Origin: Deltaproteobacteria bacterium
GTDB lineage: Bacteria > Myxococcota_A > Polyangia > JACPQR01
Direction of reading: 5' to 3'
Assembly (NCBI GenBank): GCA_016190375.1
Contig: JACPQR010000099.1
Span: 1-64,000 of the forward strand
DNA: 64,000 bases
Positions 1 through 9,184 of the stretch are shown piece after piece. The notes below the pieces were generated by a model that worked only from the letters and a program-made list of their open reading frames with translations, made no database searches and had not been told where the DNA came from. The position numbers and the translations under genes are program-made. How positions within the stretch are numbered: position 1 is the first letter of the stretch; each line of letters starts with the position of its first letter.

Positions 1-83
1 CAAACCCACTGGCACGTCCATCGCGGGCTTGGGGACGTGCAAGGAAGGCGCCCTGGCCGGGCGCGGTATCTGGAACACGGCTC

Positions 84-590
84 GTGGTGCGCATCGCCGA
101 ACATCCAACGCCTCCGCTCTCGCCGGCGCCGGGCTCGGAGAGGGCGCGCGTTTGCGGCGCCGTCCGCGCACTGTCCACGGCTCCCTCTCCGCTCTCGGGG
201 GCCGAGTGCGTCGCGTTCAGGCTCGTCGGGTCCGGGCCGTCCGGGCACGTCGACGATTCGGGAATGGGCTCGTTCGAGGTAGTCGTGGACGGGTCGGAGA
301 CGATCGCCGTCGAGTCGGGAAGCGCGGTCGTCGACGTTCCCGCAGGGCGTCCCGCACAGGTTCAGGACCTGCCAGCGGCGCTCGCGGAGTTCCTGGAGCA
401 CCGCGGAGTGCTCCTCTCACCCGGGCCGATCTCGGTTGCCGAGGGGCTGGTTCGTGACGGGGATCACGTCGAGATCGAGGGAATCGCAACCGCGGACGTT
501 CGCCCCGACGGCTACAGGGGCGTCGCTCGACGGACGCTGCTCCGCGGAAACCCGGAGGCGCCGCTCATCATCCGGCTGGCGCGGACCTGA
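84..590 (+). CDS. GIDE-like domain protein, possibly 5'-truncated by the window edge
   Basis: Predicted 168 aa from a GTG. The central pattern (alanine/proline stretch, then SPLSGAECVAFRL, then a short loop, then GSFEVVVDG and SAVVDVPAG) resembles the soluble domain of bacterial GIDE-type membrane proteins, where an 'SPLSG.pC..yr' segment precedes a beta-rich 'D..G...v' region. No membrane segment is visible, but those proteins usually carry one upstream. The reading frame stays open to base 3, so the gene may begin outside the window. It converges on the SRCR gene with almost no gap. Function unknown; family assignment is by eye. Confidence 0.55.
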   Translation: MVRIAEHPTPPLSPAPGSERARVCGAVRALSTAPSPLSGAECVAFRLVGSGPSGHVDDSGMGSFEVVVDGSETIAVESGSAVVDVPAGRPAQVQDLPAALAEFLEHRGVLLSPGPISVAEGLVRDGDHVEIEGIATADVRPDGYRGVARRTLLRGNPEAPLIIRLART

Positions 591-591
591 G

Positions 592-1524
592 CTACGGATC
601 GCATCCCACGCCCGAGTCCTCCCCGTGCGAGCAGTTGTGGCTTCCCCAGCCCAGGAAGGGGCACGAGTCGAGCGTGAGCTCGTTTCCAACGCAATTGACG
701 TCGTCCATCCAGATCTGTCCGACGCCCTGGCCGAAGGTGGCGAAGCTGTACGCCACGCCGCCCGTGTAGCCCAGCTGTCGGCAGACGACCTGCGCGTCGT
801 TGGCGTCCCATGCGTCGTCGCAGACCGTGCCCCACACCTCGTCGTGGTAGATCTCGACACGCCCCTCCATCTCGTCCGCTCCACCGACGAGTCGGACTGC
901 GTCCGGCCGCAGGCACTGGCCGGAGAGGCACTGCTGGCCGTCCTCGCATGCGACTGCGCAATCGCCACAGTGCGCCGGATCCTCCTCGAGATCGACGCAG
1001 CCGAGCTCGTCGGGGCCGTTGCAGTCCTCGAAGCCCATGCGGCACGCGGTCCCACACCCGTCCGGCAGGCAGATGGCGATCTCCTGCTCGCCGGCCTCGC
1101 AGACCACCTCGCAGGCCCCGCAATGGAGCGGGTCGCGGTCCAGGTTCGCGCACTCGCCATCACAGTCGGTGAGCTCGCCGCAGTCGAACACGCACTCGCC
1201 TCCCTGGCAGCTCTGGTACTCGTCGCACTCAGTCGTGCAGTCGCCGCAGTGGCTCGAGTCTGTCTCGAGGTCGGCGCAGACGCCTTCGCAGCTCACTTGA
1301 TCTTCACCGCAAGCATCCTGTCCCGCGTCGGCGTCGCCATCGGCGTCGGTGTCCGCATCCGAGTCCGCGTCCGAATCGACGTCCGCATCGGCGTCGGCAT
1401 CGGCGCCGGCATCGCCGTCCGACGAATCGCTCCGCGACGGGCTGCACGCCATCGTCAGCCACGCAAGGACCAGCCACGAGAAGTTGCGAGACAGCACGAC
1501 CTCGAGCACCAGGAGGCGGATCAT
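592..1524 (-). CDS. SRCR-domain lipoprotein with Asp-X linker (single SRCR)
   Basis: 310 aa. A lipoprotein signal peptide ends at LTMAC (Cys27). Then come an acidic Asp-X linker (about 36-70), a cysteine-rich region (72-207) with repeated HCGDC/HCGAC motifs, and one scavenger receptor cysteine-rich domain (about 209-309) with the family hallmarks [25 protein letters not shown] and [13 protein letters not shown] domains usually bind proteins or polyanionic ligands and are mostly described in animals. The N-terminal region and SRCR are very close to the first part and fifth SRCR of the protein at 42911-45088. Its ATG overlaps the stop of the upstream nuclease gene by four bases (ATGA), so translation is probably coupled. 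Surface-exposed binding role inferred. Confidence 0.88.
   Translation of the reverse strand: MIRLLVLEVVLSRNFSWLVLAWLTMACSPSRSDSSDGDAGADADADADVDSDADSDADTDADGDADAGQDACGEDQVSCEGVCADLETDSSHCGDCTTECDEYQSCQGGECVFDCGELTDCDGECANLDRDPLHCGACEVVCEAGEQEIAICLPDGCGTACRMGFEDCNGPDELGCVDLEEDPAHCGDCAVACEDGQQCLSGQCLRPDAVRLVGGADEMEGRVEIYHDEVWGTVCDDAWDANDAQVVCRQLGYTGGVAYSFATFGQGVGQIWMDDVNCVGNELTLDSCPFLGWGSHNCSHGEDSGVGCDP
1315..1419 (-). repeat. (Asp-X)n-coding repeat
   Basis: Imperfect hexanucleotide-type repeat coding for alternating Asp-Ala/Ser/Thr/Val/Gly in the SRCR lipoprotein. The same kind of tract occurs in four other genes of this window. Confidence 0.8.
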
Positions 1525-2726
1525 GGGAGCATTGTCTCAGATCGGCGAGCCATGGGGTGCAGGGAAGGCTGGCGTTCCTCGAGGATCGCGAGGATCGCCG
1601 TCGGGTGCACGCGCTTTCGATACCGGACGACCCGCGCCCCGGCGGGGAGGTCCTCGGCCGCGCAGTTCCGCTCTTCGTCGATGCAGAGGATGAGGTTCTC
1701 GAGCCGGGCCTCGCGGAGCCGACGGAGCTTCCCCACGAGGTAGTCGGGCGTCCAGAAGCCGGCGATCTCGATGAGCCACCGGCGCTCCGGACGAATGCGG
1801 TGCTGGACGGCGAAGTCCGGGAAGATCAGGGTCCCGGCCGCGGGGACCGCCTCGGGCTCCCGGATCACGTCCCAGTCCGGCGCGGCCGCCGCCAGCTCGC
1901 GCGCGAAGCGCTTCTCGAGACGGCTGTCGAACGCAATCGGCTCGCTGGCCGGGAAGATCGGGTCGCCGGAGCGAAGAACCAGCGTTCGCGGCAGCTCGTC
2001 GAGCAGGCAGTCCGCGCGCAGGACGAAGCGGTGGCACCAGGACAGCCTCGGCAAGACGCTCGCGAGCGCCCGCCCATACGCGAGCGTCCGACGGAAGAGC
2101 GCGAGGGGGCCGGAGATCTCGAGCACCGCAGCATCGTGATCGTCGCCCGGGAGCACGGTGCACACGAGGCCCCGAAGCTTGGCGTACCGCACGACGTCGC
2201 GAGCGCGGCCAGCGAGCTCGATGCGCACCGCCGAAGCGCGAAAGAGGATGGACTGGGCGATCGCGAGGTTCGAACGCAGCTCGAGCTCGAGAGGCGAAAT
2301 CGGGGGCTCGAGGGCAGCGAGCCGCCGCTGACCGGGGAGGTCCGCGAAGAGGGCCTCTCGCAGGACGTCGGGCTCGATCCCGAGGCCACCTGCAACCCTG
2401 GCGATGAGCTCGTCGCGGGTACCGACGAGGCCGCGGGCCGCCTCGTCGAAGAGCATCGCGCGGGCCACGCGTGGGCGGACCTGCCCGCCCACCTCGAGCG
2501 GCCAGAGTCCGTCGAGCACGTCGCGAGCCACATCGATTCGCCAAGAGGAGCCCTCCACGGGGAGCGGCTCGCTCAATCGCCGGCGAAGCTCCCACCGTGG
2601 GCGGCCGACGAAGCGCTCGTACTCGTCGAGGAGGCCGCGCAGCCATCCGTGATCGTGCGGTCCGAGCCATACGGGCGTGACCTCGCGATCACGGACGTCA
2701 TACCGGAGCAGCGACAGCGGAACCAA
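1521..2726 (-). CDS. DUF790 / Bax1-type nuclease, partner of XPB-like helicase
   Basis: 401 aa. The start [11 protein letters not shown] and the C-terminal LIFPDFAV...[14 protein letters not shown] motif are typical of DUF790, the family of the archaeal nuclease Bax1 that works with XPB. The FPDF Asp (about 304) and EIAGFW Glu (about 320) would be the acidic residues of a PD-(D/E)XK-like core. The gene lies directly downstream of the XPB-like helicase and overlaps it by 29 bases, the usual pairing of the family. Established for the family: structure-specific DNA cleavage with helicase unwinding, probably in repair. The downstream SRCR gene overlaps the stop by four bases. Confidence 0.9.
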   Translation of the reverse strand: MVPLSLLRYDVRDREVTPVWLGPHDHGWLRGLLDEYERFVGRPRWELRRRLSEPLPVEGSSWRIDVARDVLDGLWPLEVGGQVRPRVARAMLFDEAARGLVGTRDELIARVAGGLGIEPDVLREALFADLPGQRRLAALEPPISPLELELRSNLAIAQSILFRASAVRIELAGRARDVVRYAKLRGLVCTVLPGDDHDAAVLEISGPLALFRRTLAYGRALASVLPRLSWCHRFVLRADCLLDELPRTLVLRSGDPIFPASEPIAFDSRLEKRFARELAAAAPDWDVIREPEAVPAAGTLIFPDFAVQHRIRPERRWLIEIAGFWTPDYLVGKLRRLREARLENLILCIDEERNCAAEDLPAGARVVRYRKRVHPTAILAILEERQPSLHPMARRSETMLP

Positions 2727-4071
2727 GTCCTCTCCTCCTCTTCATCGCCTGCCAGACCTCGGAGGTGCCTCTTGCGACCAGCTCGTAGACGATCGCGGTC
2801 TTGCCCTCGGCTGGCCTGAGGAGCCTGCCCACCCGCTGGACGTGCTCGCGCTCTCCGCCGGTGCCGCCGACGACGACGGCGATGTCGGCGTCCGGAACGT
2901 CGAGCCCTTCGTTGAGGACGCGGCACGAGACGAGCGCGCGGAGCCTGCCGTCGCGGAAGCGCGACAGCGCGTCCTCGCGCTCCTCGCGGCCGATGTCGCA
3001 GGTGAGCGGCATGATCAGGTGCTCGCGCGAGATCGCGTATGCGGTCTCGTTGTCCGCCGTGAACACGAGGATGCGTCCGTCGCGGTGACGGGCGAGGATG
3101 TCCCCGACCGCCTCGGCCTTTCCGTGTGTGAACGCCAGGAGGCGTCGAGCCCGCCTCCAGGCGCAGAGCGCCCGCCTTCCTTCGCCCGTCCGGCTGGCGA
3201 CTCGCGCGAAGTCCTCCCAGGCTCCACCGGGGCTGCAACGCCGGAACTCGCGGAAGAACGGGCGGAACGTACCCATGTCCTCCTCCCAGCTCCGGCGCTC
3301 GTCCTCCTCGAGATCGATCTCGACCGTCACGATCTCGAATCGCGACAACCACCTGCCGGCGAGGTCGGCGATCGATCGCCGGTACACCGTCGGCCCGAGG
3401 AGCTCCTCGAGGCGCGCCAGCGCGGGGCCTTCTTCGATGGGAGTCGCGGTCAGCCCGAGCCGCGACGGGGCGATCGACATCTCGAGCACCTCCTCGCGCA
3501 GCGTGCCGCCGAAGTTGTGCGCCTCGTCGACGATGAGGAGGTCGAAGGCGCTACCCAACGACGGCATCAGCCTGATCGCGCTCTCGTAGGTCGACACCGT
3601 CACCGGGGCGACCTTCCGGATCCCGTCGCCAAGGCGACCGACCGCCCCCGCGCAGAACGGCGTGAGAGCGGCCTGCCACTGGTGGAGCAGGACACGCGTG
3701 GGGACCAGGCAGAGCGCGTGAAGGCCCGTCCGCTGGATCGCCGCCATCGCGACGCGGGTCTTGCCGCTCCCCGTGGGCAACACGACCAGCCCCCTCTGTC
3801 CCGCACCGAGCCACGCGGCAAGCGCCTCCTCCTGATACGGGCGTAGGCCTATTGGCCGCCACGGACCGGTTGGCCCGCGATCGCGCGGCCGCACCTCGTT
3901 TCTGAGGTTGACCCCGCTCGCGAGCGCCTGGGCCCGAACGGCGGGATACCGCCAGGCCGGCGCGCGGAGCGCCAACACGCGCTGGTCCCAGAGCACCCCC
4001 GGAAGATCGGATGCCCCCATCGCGTTCGGCGGGTCGACGAGGATCGTGCCGCGATCGAAGAGGAGCCGCAT
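2698..4071 (-). CDS. XPB-like superfamily 2 DNA helicase
   Basis: 457 aa from the ATG giving MRLLFDRGTILVDPP. A longer open frame exists upstream but is Arg-rich noise. Motifs in order: Q-like GLRPYQEEAL (75-84), Walker A VLPTGSGKT (97-105), DEAH (182-185), LGLTATP (205-211) and motif VI QRVGRLLRP near the C-terminus. The length fits minimal XPB/RAD25-like helicases that pair with DUF790 nucleases. Role: ATP-driven DNA unwinding, probably in nucleotide-excision-type or other repair. It is divergent from the Rpn gene; the overlapping downstream nuclease implies a fixed complex. Confidence 0.93.
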   Translation of the reverse strand: MRLLFDRGTILVDPPNAMGASDLPGVLWDQRVLALRAPAWRYPAVRAQALASGVNLRNEVRPRDRGPTGPWRPIGLRPYQEEALAAWLGAGQRGLVVLPTGSGKTRVAMAAIQRTGLHALCLVPTRVLLHQWQAALTPFCAGAVGRLGDGIRKVAPVTVSTYESAIRLMPSLGSAFDLLIVDEAHNFGGTLREEVLEMSIAPSRLGLTATPIEEGPALARLEELLGPTVYRRSIADLAGRWLSRFEIVTVEIDLEEDERRSWEEDMGTFRPFFREFRRCSPGGAWEDFARVASRTGEGRRALCAWRRARRLLAFTHGKAEAVGDILARHRDGRILVFTADNETAYAISREHLIMPLTCDIGREEREDALSRFRDGRLRALVSCRVLNEGLDVPDADIAVVVGGTGGEREHVQRVGRLLRPAEGKTAIVYELVARGTSEVWQAMKRRRGLGSAVAAPV

Positions 4072-4462
4072 TCGTCCCACGGCATTGCGAGCCGTGTGCC
4101 GTTGCTCCATCCCCGTTTTCGCGTGCTTTTCGCCCCAGCCCGCGTGGCGCCACTGGCGCCAGACTGGCGAGCCGCCACCTCCTCGACTCGAGCGGCGCCG
4201 GGGCCGCGGCCGGGGCATGGGCGACCGTCCGCGCCGACTTGCGCGGGCGGAGGCCGGCGATCCCCGGCGCCATCGCCACCTTCCGCCACCTGGTCGGCCG
4301 CGGAAACGCGGCGTATTCTGCCGGCACGCCGCGTGCTCGCCCTGGCTGAGTGCCTTCGAGCGACCGCGCATCACGACTGGTGTTCGCGAACGGCCAGATG
4401 CGCTCCGCCGCTTGGCGCTCGCCAACCCGGGCGTTCCAGAGCTGGGCGGTGGGGGTGAGCTG
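4072..4462. other. Intergenic region between divergent helicase and Rpn genes
   Basis: About 390 bases. No convincing RNA, repeat or promoter hexamers seen. The plus-strand frame of the Rpn gene remains open here, and its last roughly 80 bases encode residues that look homologous to the Rpn N-terminus (see the Rpn entry), so part of this gap may be coding. Confidence 0.4.
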
Positions 4463-5224
4463 ATGCCTCAGACCTTCGACGACGCACGACTCGATCTGCC
4501 GTCGCCGGTCGAGGCCGACTTCGTGGCGCGTCAGGCCGACGGCGGCATCCTGCATGTCGAGATGCAGGGGTACCGCGACGTGCGGTTTGTCGCGCGGCTT
4601 TTCCGTTACCACCTCGCGCTCGTCCTTCGGTACCCCGACCGCCCGGTGCGCACCGTCGCCATCTGGCTCGTCAAACCGCCGTCGTCGCAGCGAACGGACT
4701 GCATCGAGATGTCCAACGTGACCGTCCGGGTTACCACCATCGTGGTGCCCGACCTGCCGGCCTCGACGCTGCTCTCGGATCCGGTGCTCGCATGCTTCGC
4801 GCCAGCGGCAGAGCCGGAGGGCCGGACCTCCCGCGAGCTCTGCAGGCTGGTCGCGCGGGCGCTCCGTGCGAACGGCGCGACCTGGGCGCTGAGGAACATG
4901 GCCGCGGTGGCTGCGGCCATGCACGGGAGGTATCATGAGATGATGGAAGCGATGAAGGCGGAGGAGCTCCAACCGATCGTCATCGAGGACCTTGTCCGGT
5001 TCGGCGAGGATCGCGGGTACGAGCGCGGCATGCGCGAGGGAGTGGAGCGCGGCATGCGCGAGGGCGCGGCGGCCGCGATCGTGCGCGCGATCCTCGCCGT
5101 CATGGCGCAGCGTGGCATCGCAGTCGACGACGCGCTGCGCAGTCGGATCGAGGCCGAGAGCGACGAGGCGAGGCCACGCGAGTGGCTGCTCGCGCTGGTC
5201 ACCGGTGACACGATCGATCTCTGA
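4463..5224 (+). CDS. Rpn-family PD-(D/E)XK nuclease / putative transposase
   Basis: 253 aa from the ATG preceded by a GGGGGTGAG stretch. The motif ILHVEMQGYRDVRFVARLF, with an upstream acidic residue (EADFV), is the PD-(D/E)XK core (E-x-Q form) of recombination-promoting nucleases (Rpn/YhgA, DUF4351-like). A middle region with LSDPVLACF and an alpha-helical C-terminus with Glu/Arg-rich repeats (YERGMREG, VERGMREG) are also family-like. Upstream in the same frame, RERPDALRRLALANPG resembles the usual Rpn N-terminus but has no good start codon (only TTG, or a distant ATG at 4217), so the gene may be longer or 5'-degraded. Family role: DNA cleavage promoting RecA-independent recombination. Confidence 0.75.
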   Translation: MPQTFDDARLDLPSPVEADFVARQADGGILHVEMQGYRDVRFVARLFRYHLALVLRYPDRPVRTVAIWLVKPPSSQRTDCIEMSNVTVRVTTIVVPDLPASTLLSDPVLACFAPAAEPEGRTSRELCRLVARALRANGATWALRNMAAVAAAMHGRYHEMMEAMKAEELQPIVIEDLVRFGEDRGYERGMREGVERGMREGAAAAIVRAILAVMAQRGIAVDDALRSRIEAESDEARPREWLLALVTGDTIDL

Positions 5225-5300
5225 CGAACGATGAGGGCTGGTCTTTGCCGTCGTCGAATCGGGCGGCAATCGCGACGCGAGTGAGTCCGGCCCGACGGCC

Positions 5301-6653
5301 TCAGCCGCACCAGTAGCCGGTGTCGTCGCTGATCCAGCGGCACGCCTCGCCCCGGGCGCCGCAGTCCTCGCTCCGGAGCTCACCGTCCTCGCACCACTCG
5401 GCGACGTCGTCGCTGCAGCGGCCGAGGTAGTCGAGGCCGCCACAGGGATCGTCGACGCAGTAGGCGCCGCCGAACGTCGTGGACTCGTCGCAGGCTTGCC
5501 CGCACGCGCCGCAGTCTCGGCTCCGCGGGCGGCCGCGGTCGCACCAGCGCGCGACCGAGCCCTCGCAGCGACCGACGGCGTCGAGGCCGGCGCAGGGATC
5601 CCCGCCATCCACGCACCGGAACCCGCCCGCCGCCGCGTCCCACCCACAGGCCAGGCCGCCCGCGCACGGCTCGGAGCGCAGCTCGTCGCCCTCGCACCAG
5701 ATGGCGGCGCCGTCGAGGCAGCGGCCCCCGTTGCCCACGTCCCCGCAACCGTCGGGCGGTGCAGTCGGGCCGGTGCTCTCCTCGATCCACTCGCGGTAGA
5801 CGTCGACACGCGTGAAGTTGTCCTGGCCCACGCACGAACCGTCTCCGTTCGACAGGTCGCCCGCGACCCGCGCGGTGCCGTCGCTCGCCACCACCATCAC
5901 GGGGCCGCCGGAGTCGCCGAAGCAGACGCCACGCTGGCCCTCGCCGTCGATCGTCAGGGTGTCGCCGGAGATCGAGGCGATCGGCTCGGCCGTGAACTCG
6001 CGCTCCCCGGAGGACCCGTCCTCCTGCTCTCCGTACCCCGCGGCCTCCGCCATGCGGCCGACCCAGCCCTCGTCCATGCCCTCGGTGAGGATCGGGATCG
6101 GGACCACGGACGGCAGCGCCTCGCGGGCGTCGCGGTCCAGCTCGACGAGCGTCATGTCACCGCTCGGGTTGTCGACCACGCCCACCGAGCCCAGGCACGT
6201 GTCGGGCTGCCCGGGCTCCTCGCCGATGCAGAACTCCGCTCCCGCGTAGAGCCCGCAATGGGTCGCCGTGAGCACCCAACTCGGCGCGATCAGCGCGCCG
6301 CTGCATCCGCCGAACGTACCGACCGCGATGACCTGGCCAGGGGCCAGCGGGACGACGGTCGGCTCCGCGGTTCCGTTGTAGATGGGGATGGCGGTGCGCA
6401 GGTCGCCGCACTCGTCTGCGGGGCCGTCGTCCGGCAGATCGGTCGGGCCGCCGCCGTCCGCCTCCGTAGCTCGGCTGCCGTCTTCCTGGGCGCCGGCATC
6501 GCCGTCCCGCCCGACGCTCACGCCGCCATCCCTGTCGGATCCCGGAGCCCACGCGAAGTCCGCTCCGATCTCGCCGGGGCAGCCGGCGAGCGTGACGGTC
6601 ACGAGCATCAGGGAGAGCCGGGTCGAGCCCACGTCGACGACGGTCGTGAGCAA
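5301..6653 (-). CDS. Trypsin-like (S1) serine protease lipoprotein with cysteine-rich tail
   Basis: 450 aa. The lipoprotein signal ends at TLAGC (Cys25), followed by a Gly/Asp-rich linker (40-80) and an S1 protease domain (about 88-295). The catalytic triad is visible: His132 in TATHCG, Asp166 in SGDMTLVEL, Ser248 in GDSGGP. The C-terminal third holds three repeats of the type GRCxxxxAxWCxxGxxRSxxCG (about 300-450), each with paired cysteines. Such modules follow secreted proteases in myxobacteria and may act in substrate or surface binding. Predicted outer-surface or periplasmic protease. Convergent with the Rpn gene. Confidence 0.9.
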   Translation of the reverse strand: MLTTVVDVGSTRLSLMLVTVTLAGCPGEIGADFAWAPGSDRDGGVSVGRDGDAGAQEDGSRATEADGGGPTDLPDDGPADECGDLRTAIPIYNGTAEPTVVPLAPGQVIAVGTFGGCSGALIAPSWVLTATHCGLYAGAEFCIGEEPGQPDTCLGSVGVVDNPSGDMTLVELDRDAREALPSVVPIPILTEGMDEGWVGRMAEAAGYGEQEDGSSGEREFTAEPIASISGDTLTIDGEGQRGVCFGDSGGPVMVVASDGTARVAGDLSNGDGSCVGQDNFTRVDVYREWIEESTGPTAPPDGCGDVGNGGRCLDGAAIWCEGDELRSEPCAGGLACGWDAAAGGFRCVDGGDPCAGLDAVGRCEGSVARWCDRGRPRSRDCGACGQACDESTTFGGAYCVDDPCGGLDYLGRCSDDVAEWCEDGELRSEDCGARGEACRWISDDTGYWCG

Positions 6654-6740
6654 GGCCGATGCCGGCAGAGTGCCGCCCGGAACCCGCGGATCTGGACATG
6701 TGCGAGGGGACTTCAGGGGAGCCGAGTCGGCTCCAGGTGC

Positions 6741-7652
6741 TCACTCCCCGGGCGCCGGCGGAGGCTTTGGCGGACCTGCGCGGAACTCGACCGCCGTGGC
6801 GATTGCGCGCTCGACCTCGGCGTCGAACTCGGCGTCGAGCATCGACTGAAGCGTCGTGTACCCCGTCGTGATCTGGCCCCGGTACTCCACCCTGTCGCTG
6901 GTCGTCGTCGCGGTCACGTCTCCGGCGCACAGCACGGTGCCCGTCGGATAGTCGAAGAGGACGGCCGTGCCGCGCGCGGCTCCCGCGCGGAACGATGTGC
7001 CCGTCGTGTCGGCGAGCGGGATGTGCCACTCGTCCGCGAACAGGACGACGTCGAAGGTCCAGAACCCGGGTCCCGCCAGCGCCTGCGCCGACCGCACCCT
7101 CCCGGCCAGGTCGGCGCGTGAGCCCGTACCGCGTATGCTCTCGCGCAGCTCCGCGGCGCGCTCGCGAGCGAGCCGGACGCGCGGCGGCTCGTCCGGGAGC
7201 TTGCCGCCATGCGCGACGGCGTGCGGGAAGCCCTGCCGGCCCGGGAAGACGATCGCGCTGAGCTCGTCGAGGTTGTTGAACGAGAACCCGCGCTGCGCGG
7301 AGGCCGGCTGGCGGACCGGGACACGGACCGGGCAGAGCCCGAAGTCCGGCCGCGGACGCATGGTCGCGGCGGCCGCCATCCCGGCGCGCCACGCGGCCGC
7401 CCGGGCACCTAGCCGGGCCTCGAGCGCCCGCGTGGCCTGGTCCACGGTCGCGATCTCGGCCGCCGTCGCGCGGTGCGAGTACTCCTCGTGACGGGCGCGG
7501 GAGGTCCGGACCTCACCGCCGATCCTCCAGCACACCATGGCGCAGGGCGACACGGCTCCGATCACCGCCGCCGCGCCGAGCAGAAAGAGGATCCGCCGCC
7601 GCCGCTTGTTGCCCCGCGCCAGCCGTCCCTCCAGGTCGTCGATCTCGGTCAC
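6741..7652 (-). CDS. Membrane-anchored protein of unknown function
   Basis: 303 aa. A charged N-terminus with RRRR is followed by one hydrophobic segment (about 20-42, ILFLLGAAAVIGAV), then a helical Ala/Arg-rich stretch and a C-terminal globular part containing FWTFDVVLFADEW and RVEYRGQITTGY. The topology suggests a cytoplasmic N-terminus with the rest in the periplasm. It lies seven bases downstream of the GST gene on the same strand, so the two are probably co-transcribed. No known family recognised. Confidence 0.7.
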   Translation of the reverse strand: MTEIDDLEGRLARGNKRRRRILFLLGAAAVIGAVSPCAMVCWRIGGEVRTSRARHEEYSHRATAAEIATVDQATRALEARLGARAAAWRAGMAAAATMRPRPDFGLCPVRVPVRQPASAQRGFSFNNLDELSAIVFPGRQGFPHAVAHGGKLPDEPPRVRLARERAAELRESIRGTGSRADLAGRVRSAQALAGPGFWTFDVVLFADEWHIPLADTTGTSFRAGAARGTAVLFDYPTGTVLCAGDVTATTTSDRVEYRGQITTGYTTLQSMLDAEFDAEVERAIATAVEFRAGPPKPPPAPGE

Positions 7653-7658
7653 GGCCGA

Positions 7659-8279
7659 TCAGGCACGGGCCCGCGCGCTGGGGTGCAGCCGCTCGACGAA
7701 CGGAAGGGCCTCCTCGAGCGCCCGCTTCATCTCCGGCACGGCGAAGCAGCGTTCGCACCAGCCGCGGATCGCCGCAGGCGCCTCGACGCCCAGCCTGACG
7801 AAGTAGTCGGTCGCGATCGACGCGCCGAGATCGCCCAGCGAGAAGGCGTCGCCCGCCACGAAAGGACGGCCCGAGAGCTGCTTCTCGAACAGCCGCCAGG
7901 CCCTTCGCGCGGTCTGGGGGGCGTTCTTCGCGGTCTCGCCCTCGGCCTCCCACCAGAGCGCCGCGACCGGATCGACGAGGTACAGATCCCCGACGCGGTC
8001 GAAGTGCCGAGCGGTGAGCTCTCTTCCGGCCGGAAGGAGCTTGCGCGGGCCGCGATCCTCCCAGTGCTCGATGATGGAGGTGGACTCGATGATCGGTCCC
8101 TCGGCCGTCTCGAGGACTGGCATCTTCCCGAACGGCGAGATCGCGAGGAACTCGGGGCGCTGCAGCGCCCCCGAGCCGAGCTCGATCACCGCTCGTTCGA
8201 ATGGCTCGCCGCGCATCAGCCCCGCGACGTACGCCTTGCGAGAGTAAGGGGACAGAGGATGGTAGTGGAGTCGATCCAT
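7659..8279 (-). CDS. Glutathione S-transferase family protein
   Basis: 206 aa from an ATG preceded by GGGAGGT. The N-terminal thioredoxin-like fold shows LHYHPLSPYSRKAYV and FGKMPVLET...IIESTSIIEH, the glutathione-site pattern of the family (cis-Pro in MPVL, Glu-Ser turn). The C-terminal half is all helical with VAGDAFSLGDLGASI, the usual N-capping motif region. Length is normal for bacterial GSTs. Likely a cytosolic glutathione-dependent transferase or reductase; substrate unknown. A longer frame upstream overlaps the divergent lipoprotein gene and is not supported. Confidence 0.9.
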   Translation of the reverse strand: MDRLHYHPLSPYSRKAYVAGLMRGEPFERAVIELGSGALQRPEFLAISPFGKMPVLETAEGPIIESTSIIEHWEDRGPRKLLPAGRELTARHFDRVGDLYLVDPVAALWWEAEGETAKNAPQTARRAWRLFEKQLSGRPFVAGDAFSLGDLGASIATDYFVRLGVEAPAAIRGWCERCFAVPEMKRALEEALPFVERLHPSARARA

Positions 8280-8362
8280 GACAGGACCTCCCGTACCAGA
8301 TGGGACAACCGAGACGCAAGGGCCCCGGGGGAAGGTTCCGGACCGCAGGCCGTACGACGGGC

Positions 8363-9184
8363 ATGACTCCGAAGACCCTCCTGGCGGTCCTCGTCGCTCA
8401 CGCCCTTGCGGCGTGCATCGTCGCTCCCCAGACGCCTCCGACACTGAGGTTCTCCCAGACCTACGCGGGCCAGACGCCGATCCGGGTGCTCAACGCCTCC
8501 GCACGTCCCATCTGCTTCGTCCACGTCGCGCCCGCCGGGCAGGTGCAGTGGGGGGACGACTGGCTGGGGGCGAACGAGACGATCCCGTCGGGAACGATGC
8601 GGCAGATCGGCGTCGCTCCCGGCATGTACAACGTGCGGCTCGACGACTGCAGCCACAGCCCGCTCCAGCTCCTGATGGCGGTGGATCTCACCGGACCGCG
8701 CGAGATCGTGATCCACGAGGGAGCTCCGCCCGCGATCCCGCCGACGGCCGGGTTCATGCGCATCGAGCTCGTCGCCATGGCGCCGGCGCCGCAGCCGACC
8801 GTCGTCGCAGAATCGGGCAGCGGCTGGGGTGGAAGCGAGGGGTCGGCGGTACCCGAGAGCGAGCCGGCGTTCGGTGGCGGCTCGAACCCGAGCGCGAGAT
8901 CCGATCCCGAGCCCGCGTCCTCGGGTCCGCAGACTTACTCGCTCACGCTCCACAACTCGTGCGACCGAACGGTCGGGATCTTCCACGGCAGCGGGCGACC
9001 GCCGTTCGGCAGCGGAACCTACGGATCGATCGGATCGAACACGACGCAGTCCTACTCGGGCTTCGCGCCCGAGACCTTCTGGATCATCGACGACTCCCGC
9101 AACCCCGTCTCGACCTTCACGACCTCCGGCGGTTCCCAGCGCGTGGAGGTCCTCGAGAGCTGCACCGGCTTCGCACCGAACTGA
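8363..9184 (+). CDS. Putative lipoprotein of unknown function
   Basis: 273 aa from the ATG giving MTPKTLLAVLVAHALAAC, a lipoprotein signal peptide with Cys18. A first domain (about 25-125) and a second (about 180-273) share short cues (IRVLNASARPICFVHVAP and YSLTLHNSCDRTVGIFHG), which suggests two related beta-rich domains joined by a Pro/Ser/Gly linker (150-180). Faces the periplasm or cell surface. Divergent from the GST gene with a gap of about 83 bases that must hold both promoters. Family not recognised. Confidence 0.75.
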   Translation: MTPKTLLAVLVAHALAACIVAPQTPPTLRFSQTYAGQTPIRVLNASARPICFVHVAPAGQVQWGDDWLGANETIPSGTMRQIGVAPGMYNVRLDDCSHSPLQLLMAVDLTGPREIVIHEGAPPAIPPTAGFMRIELVAMAPAPQPTVVAESGSGWGGSEGSAVPESEPAFGGGSNPSARSDPEPASSGPQTYSLTLHNSCDRTVGIFHGSGRPPFGSGTYGSIGSNTTQSYSGFAPETFWIIDDSRNPVSTFTTSGGSQRVEVLESCTGFAPN

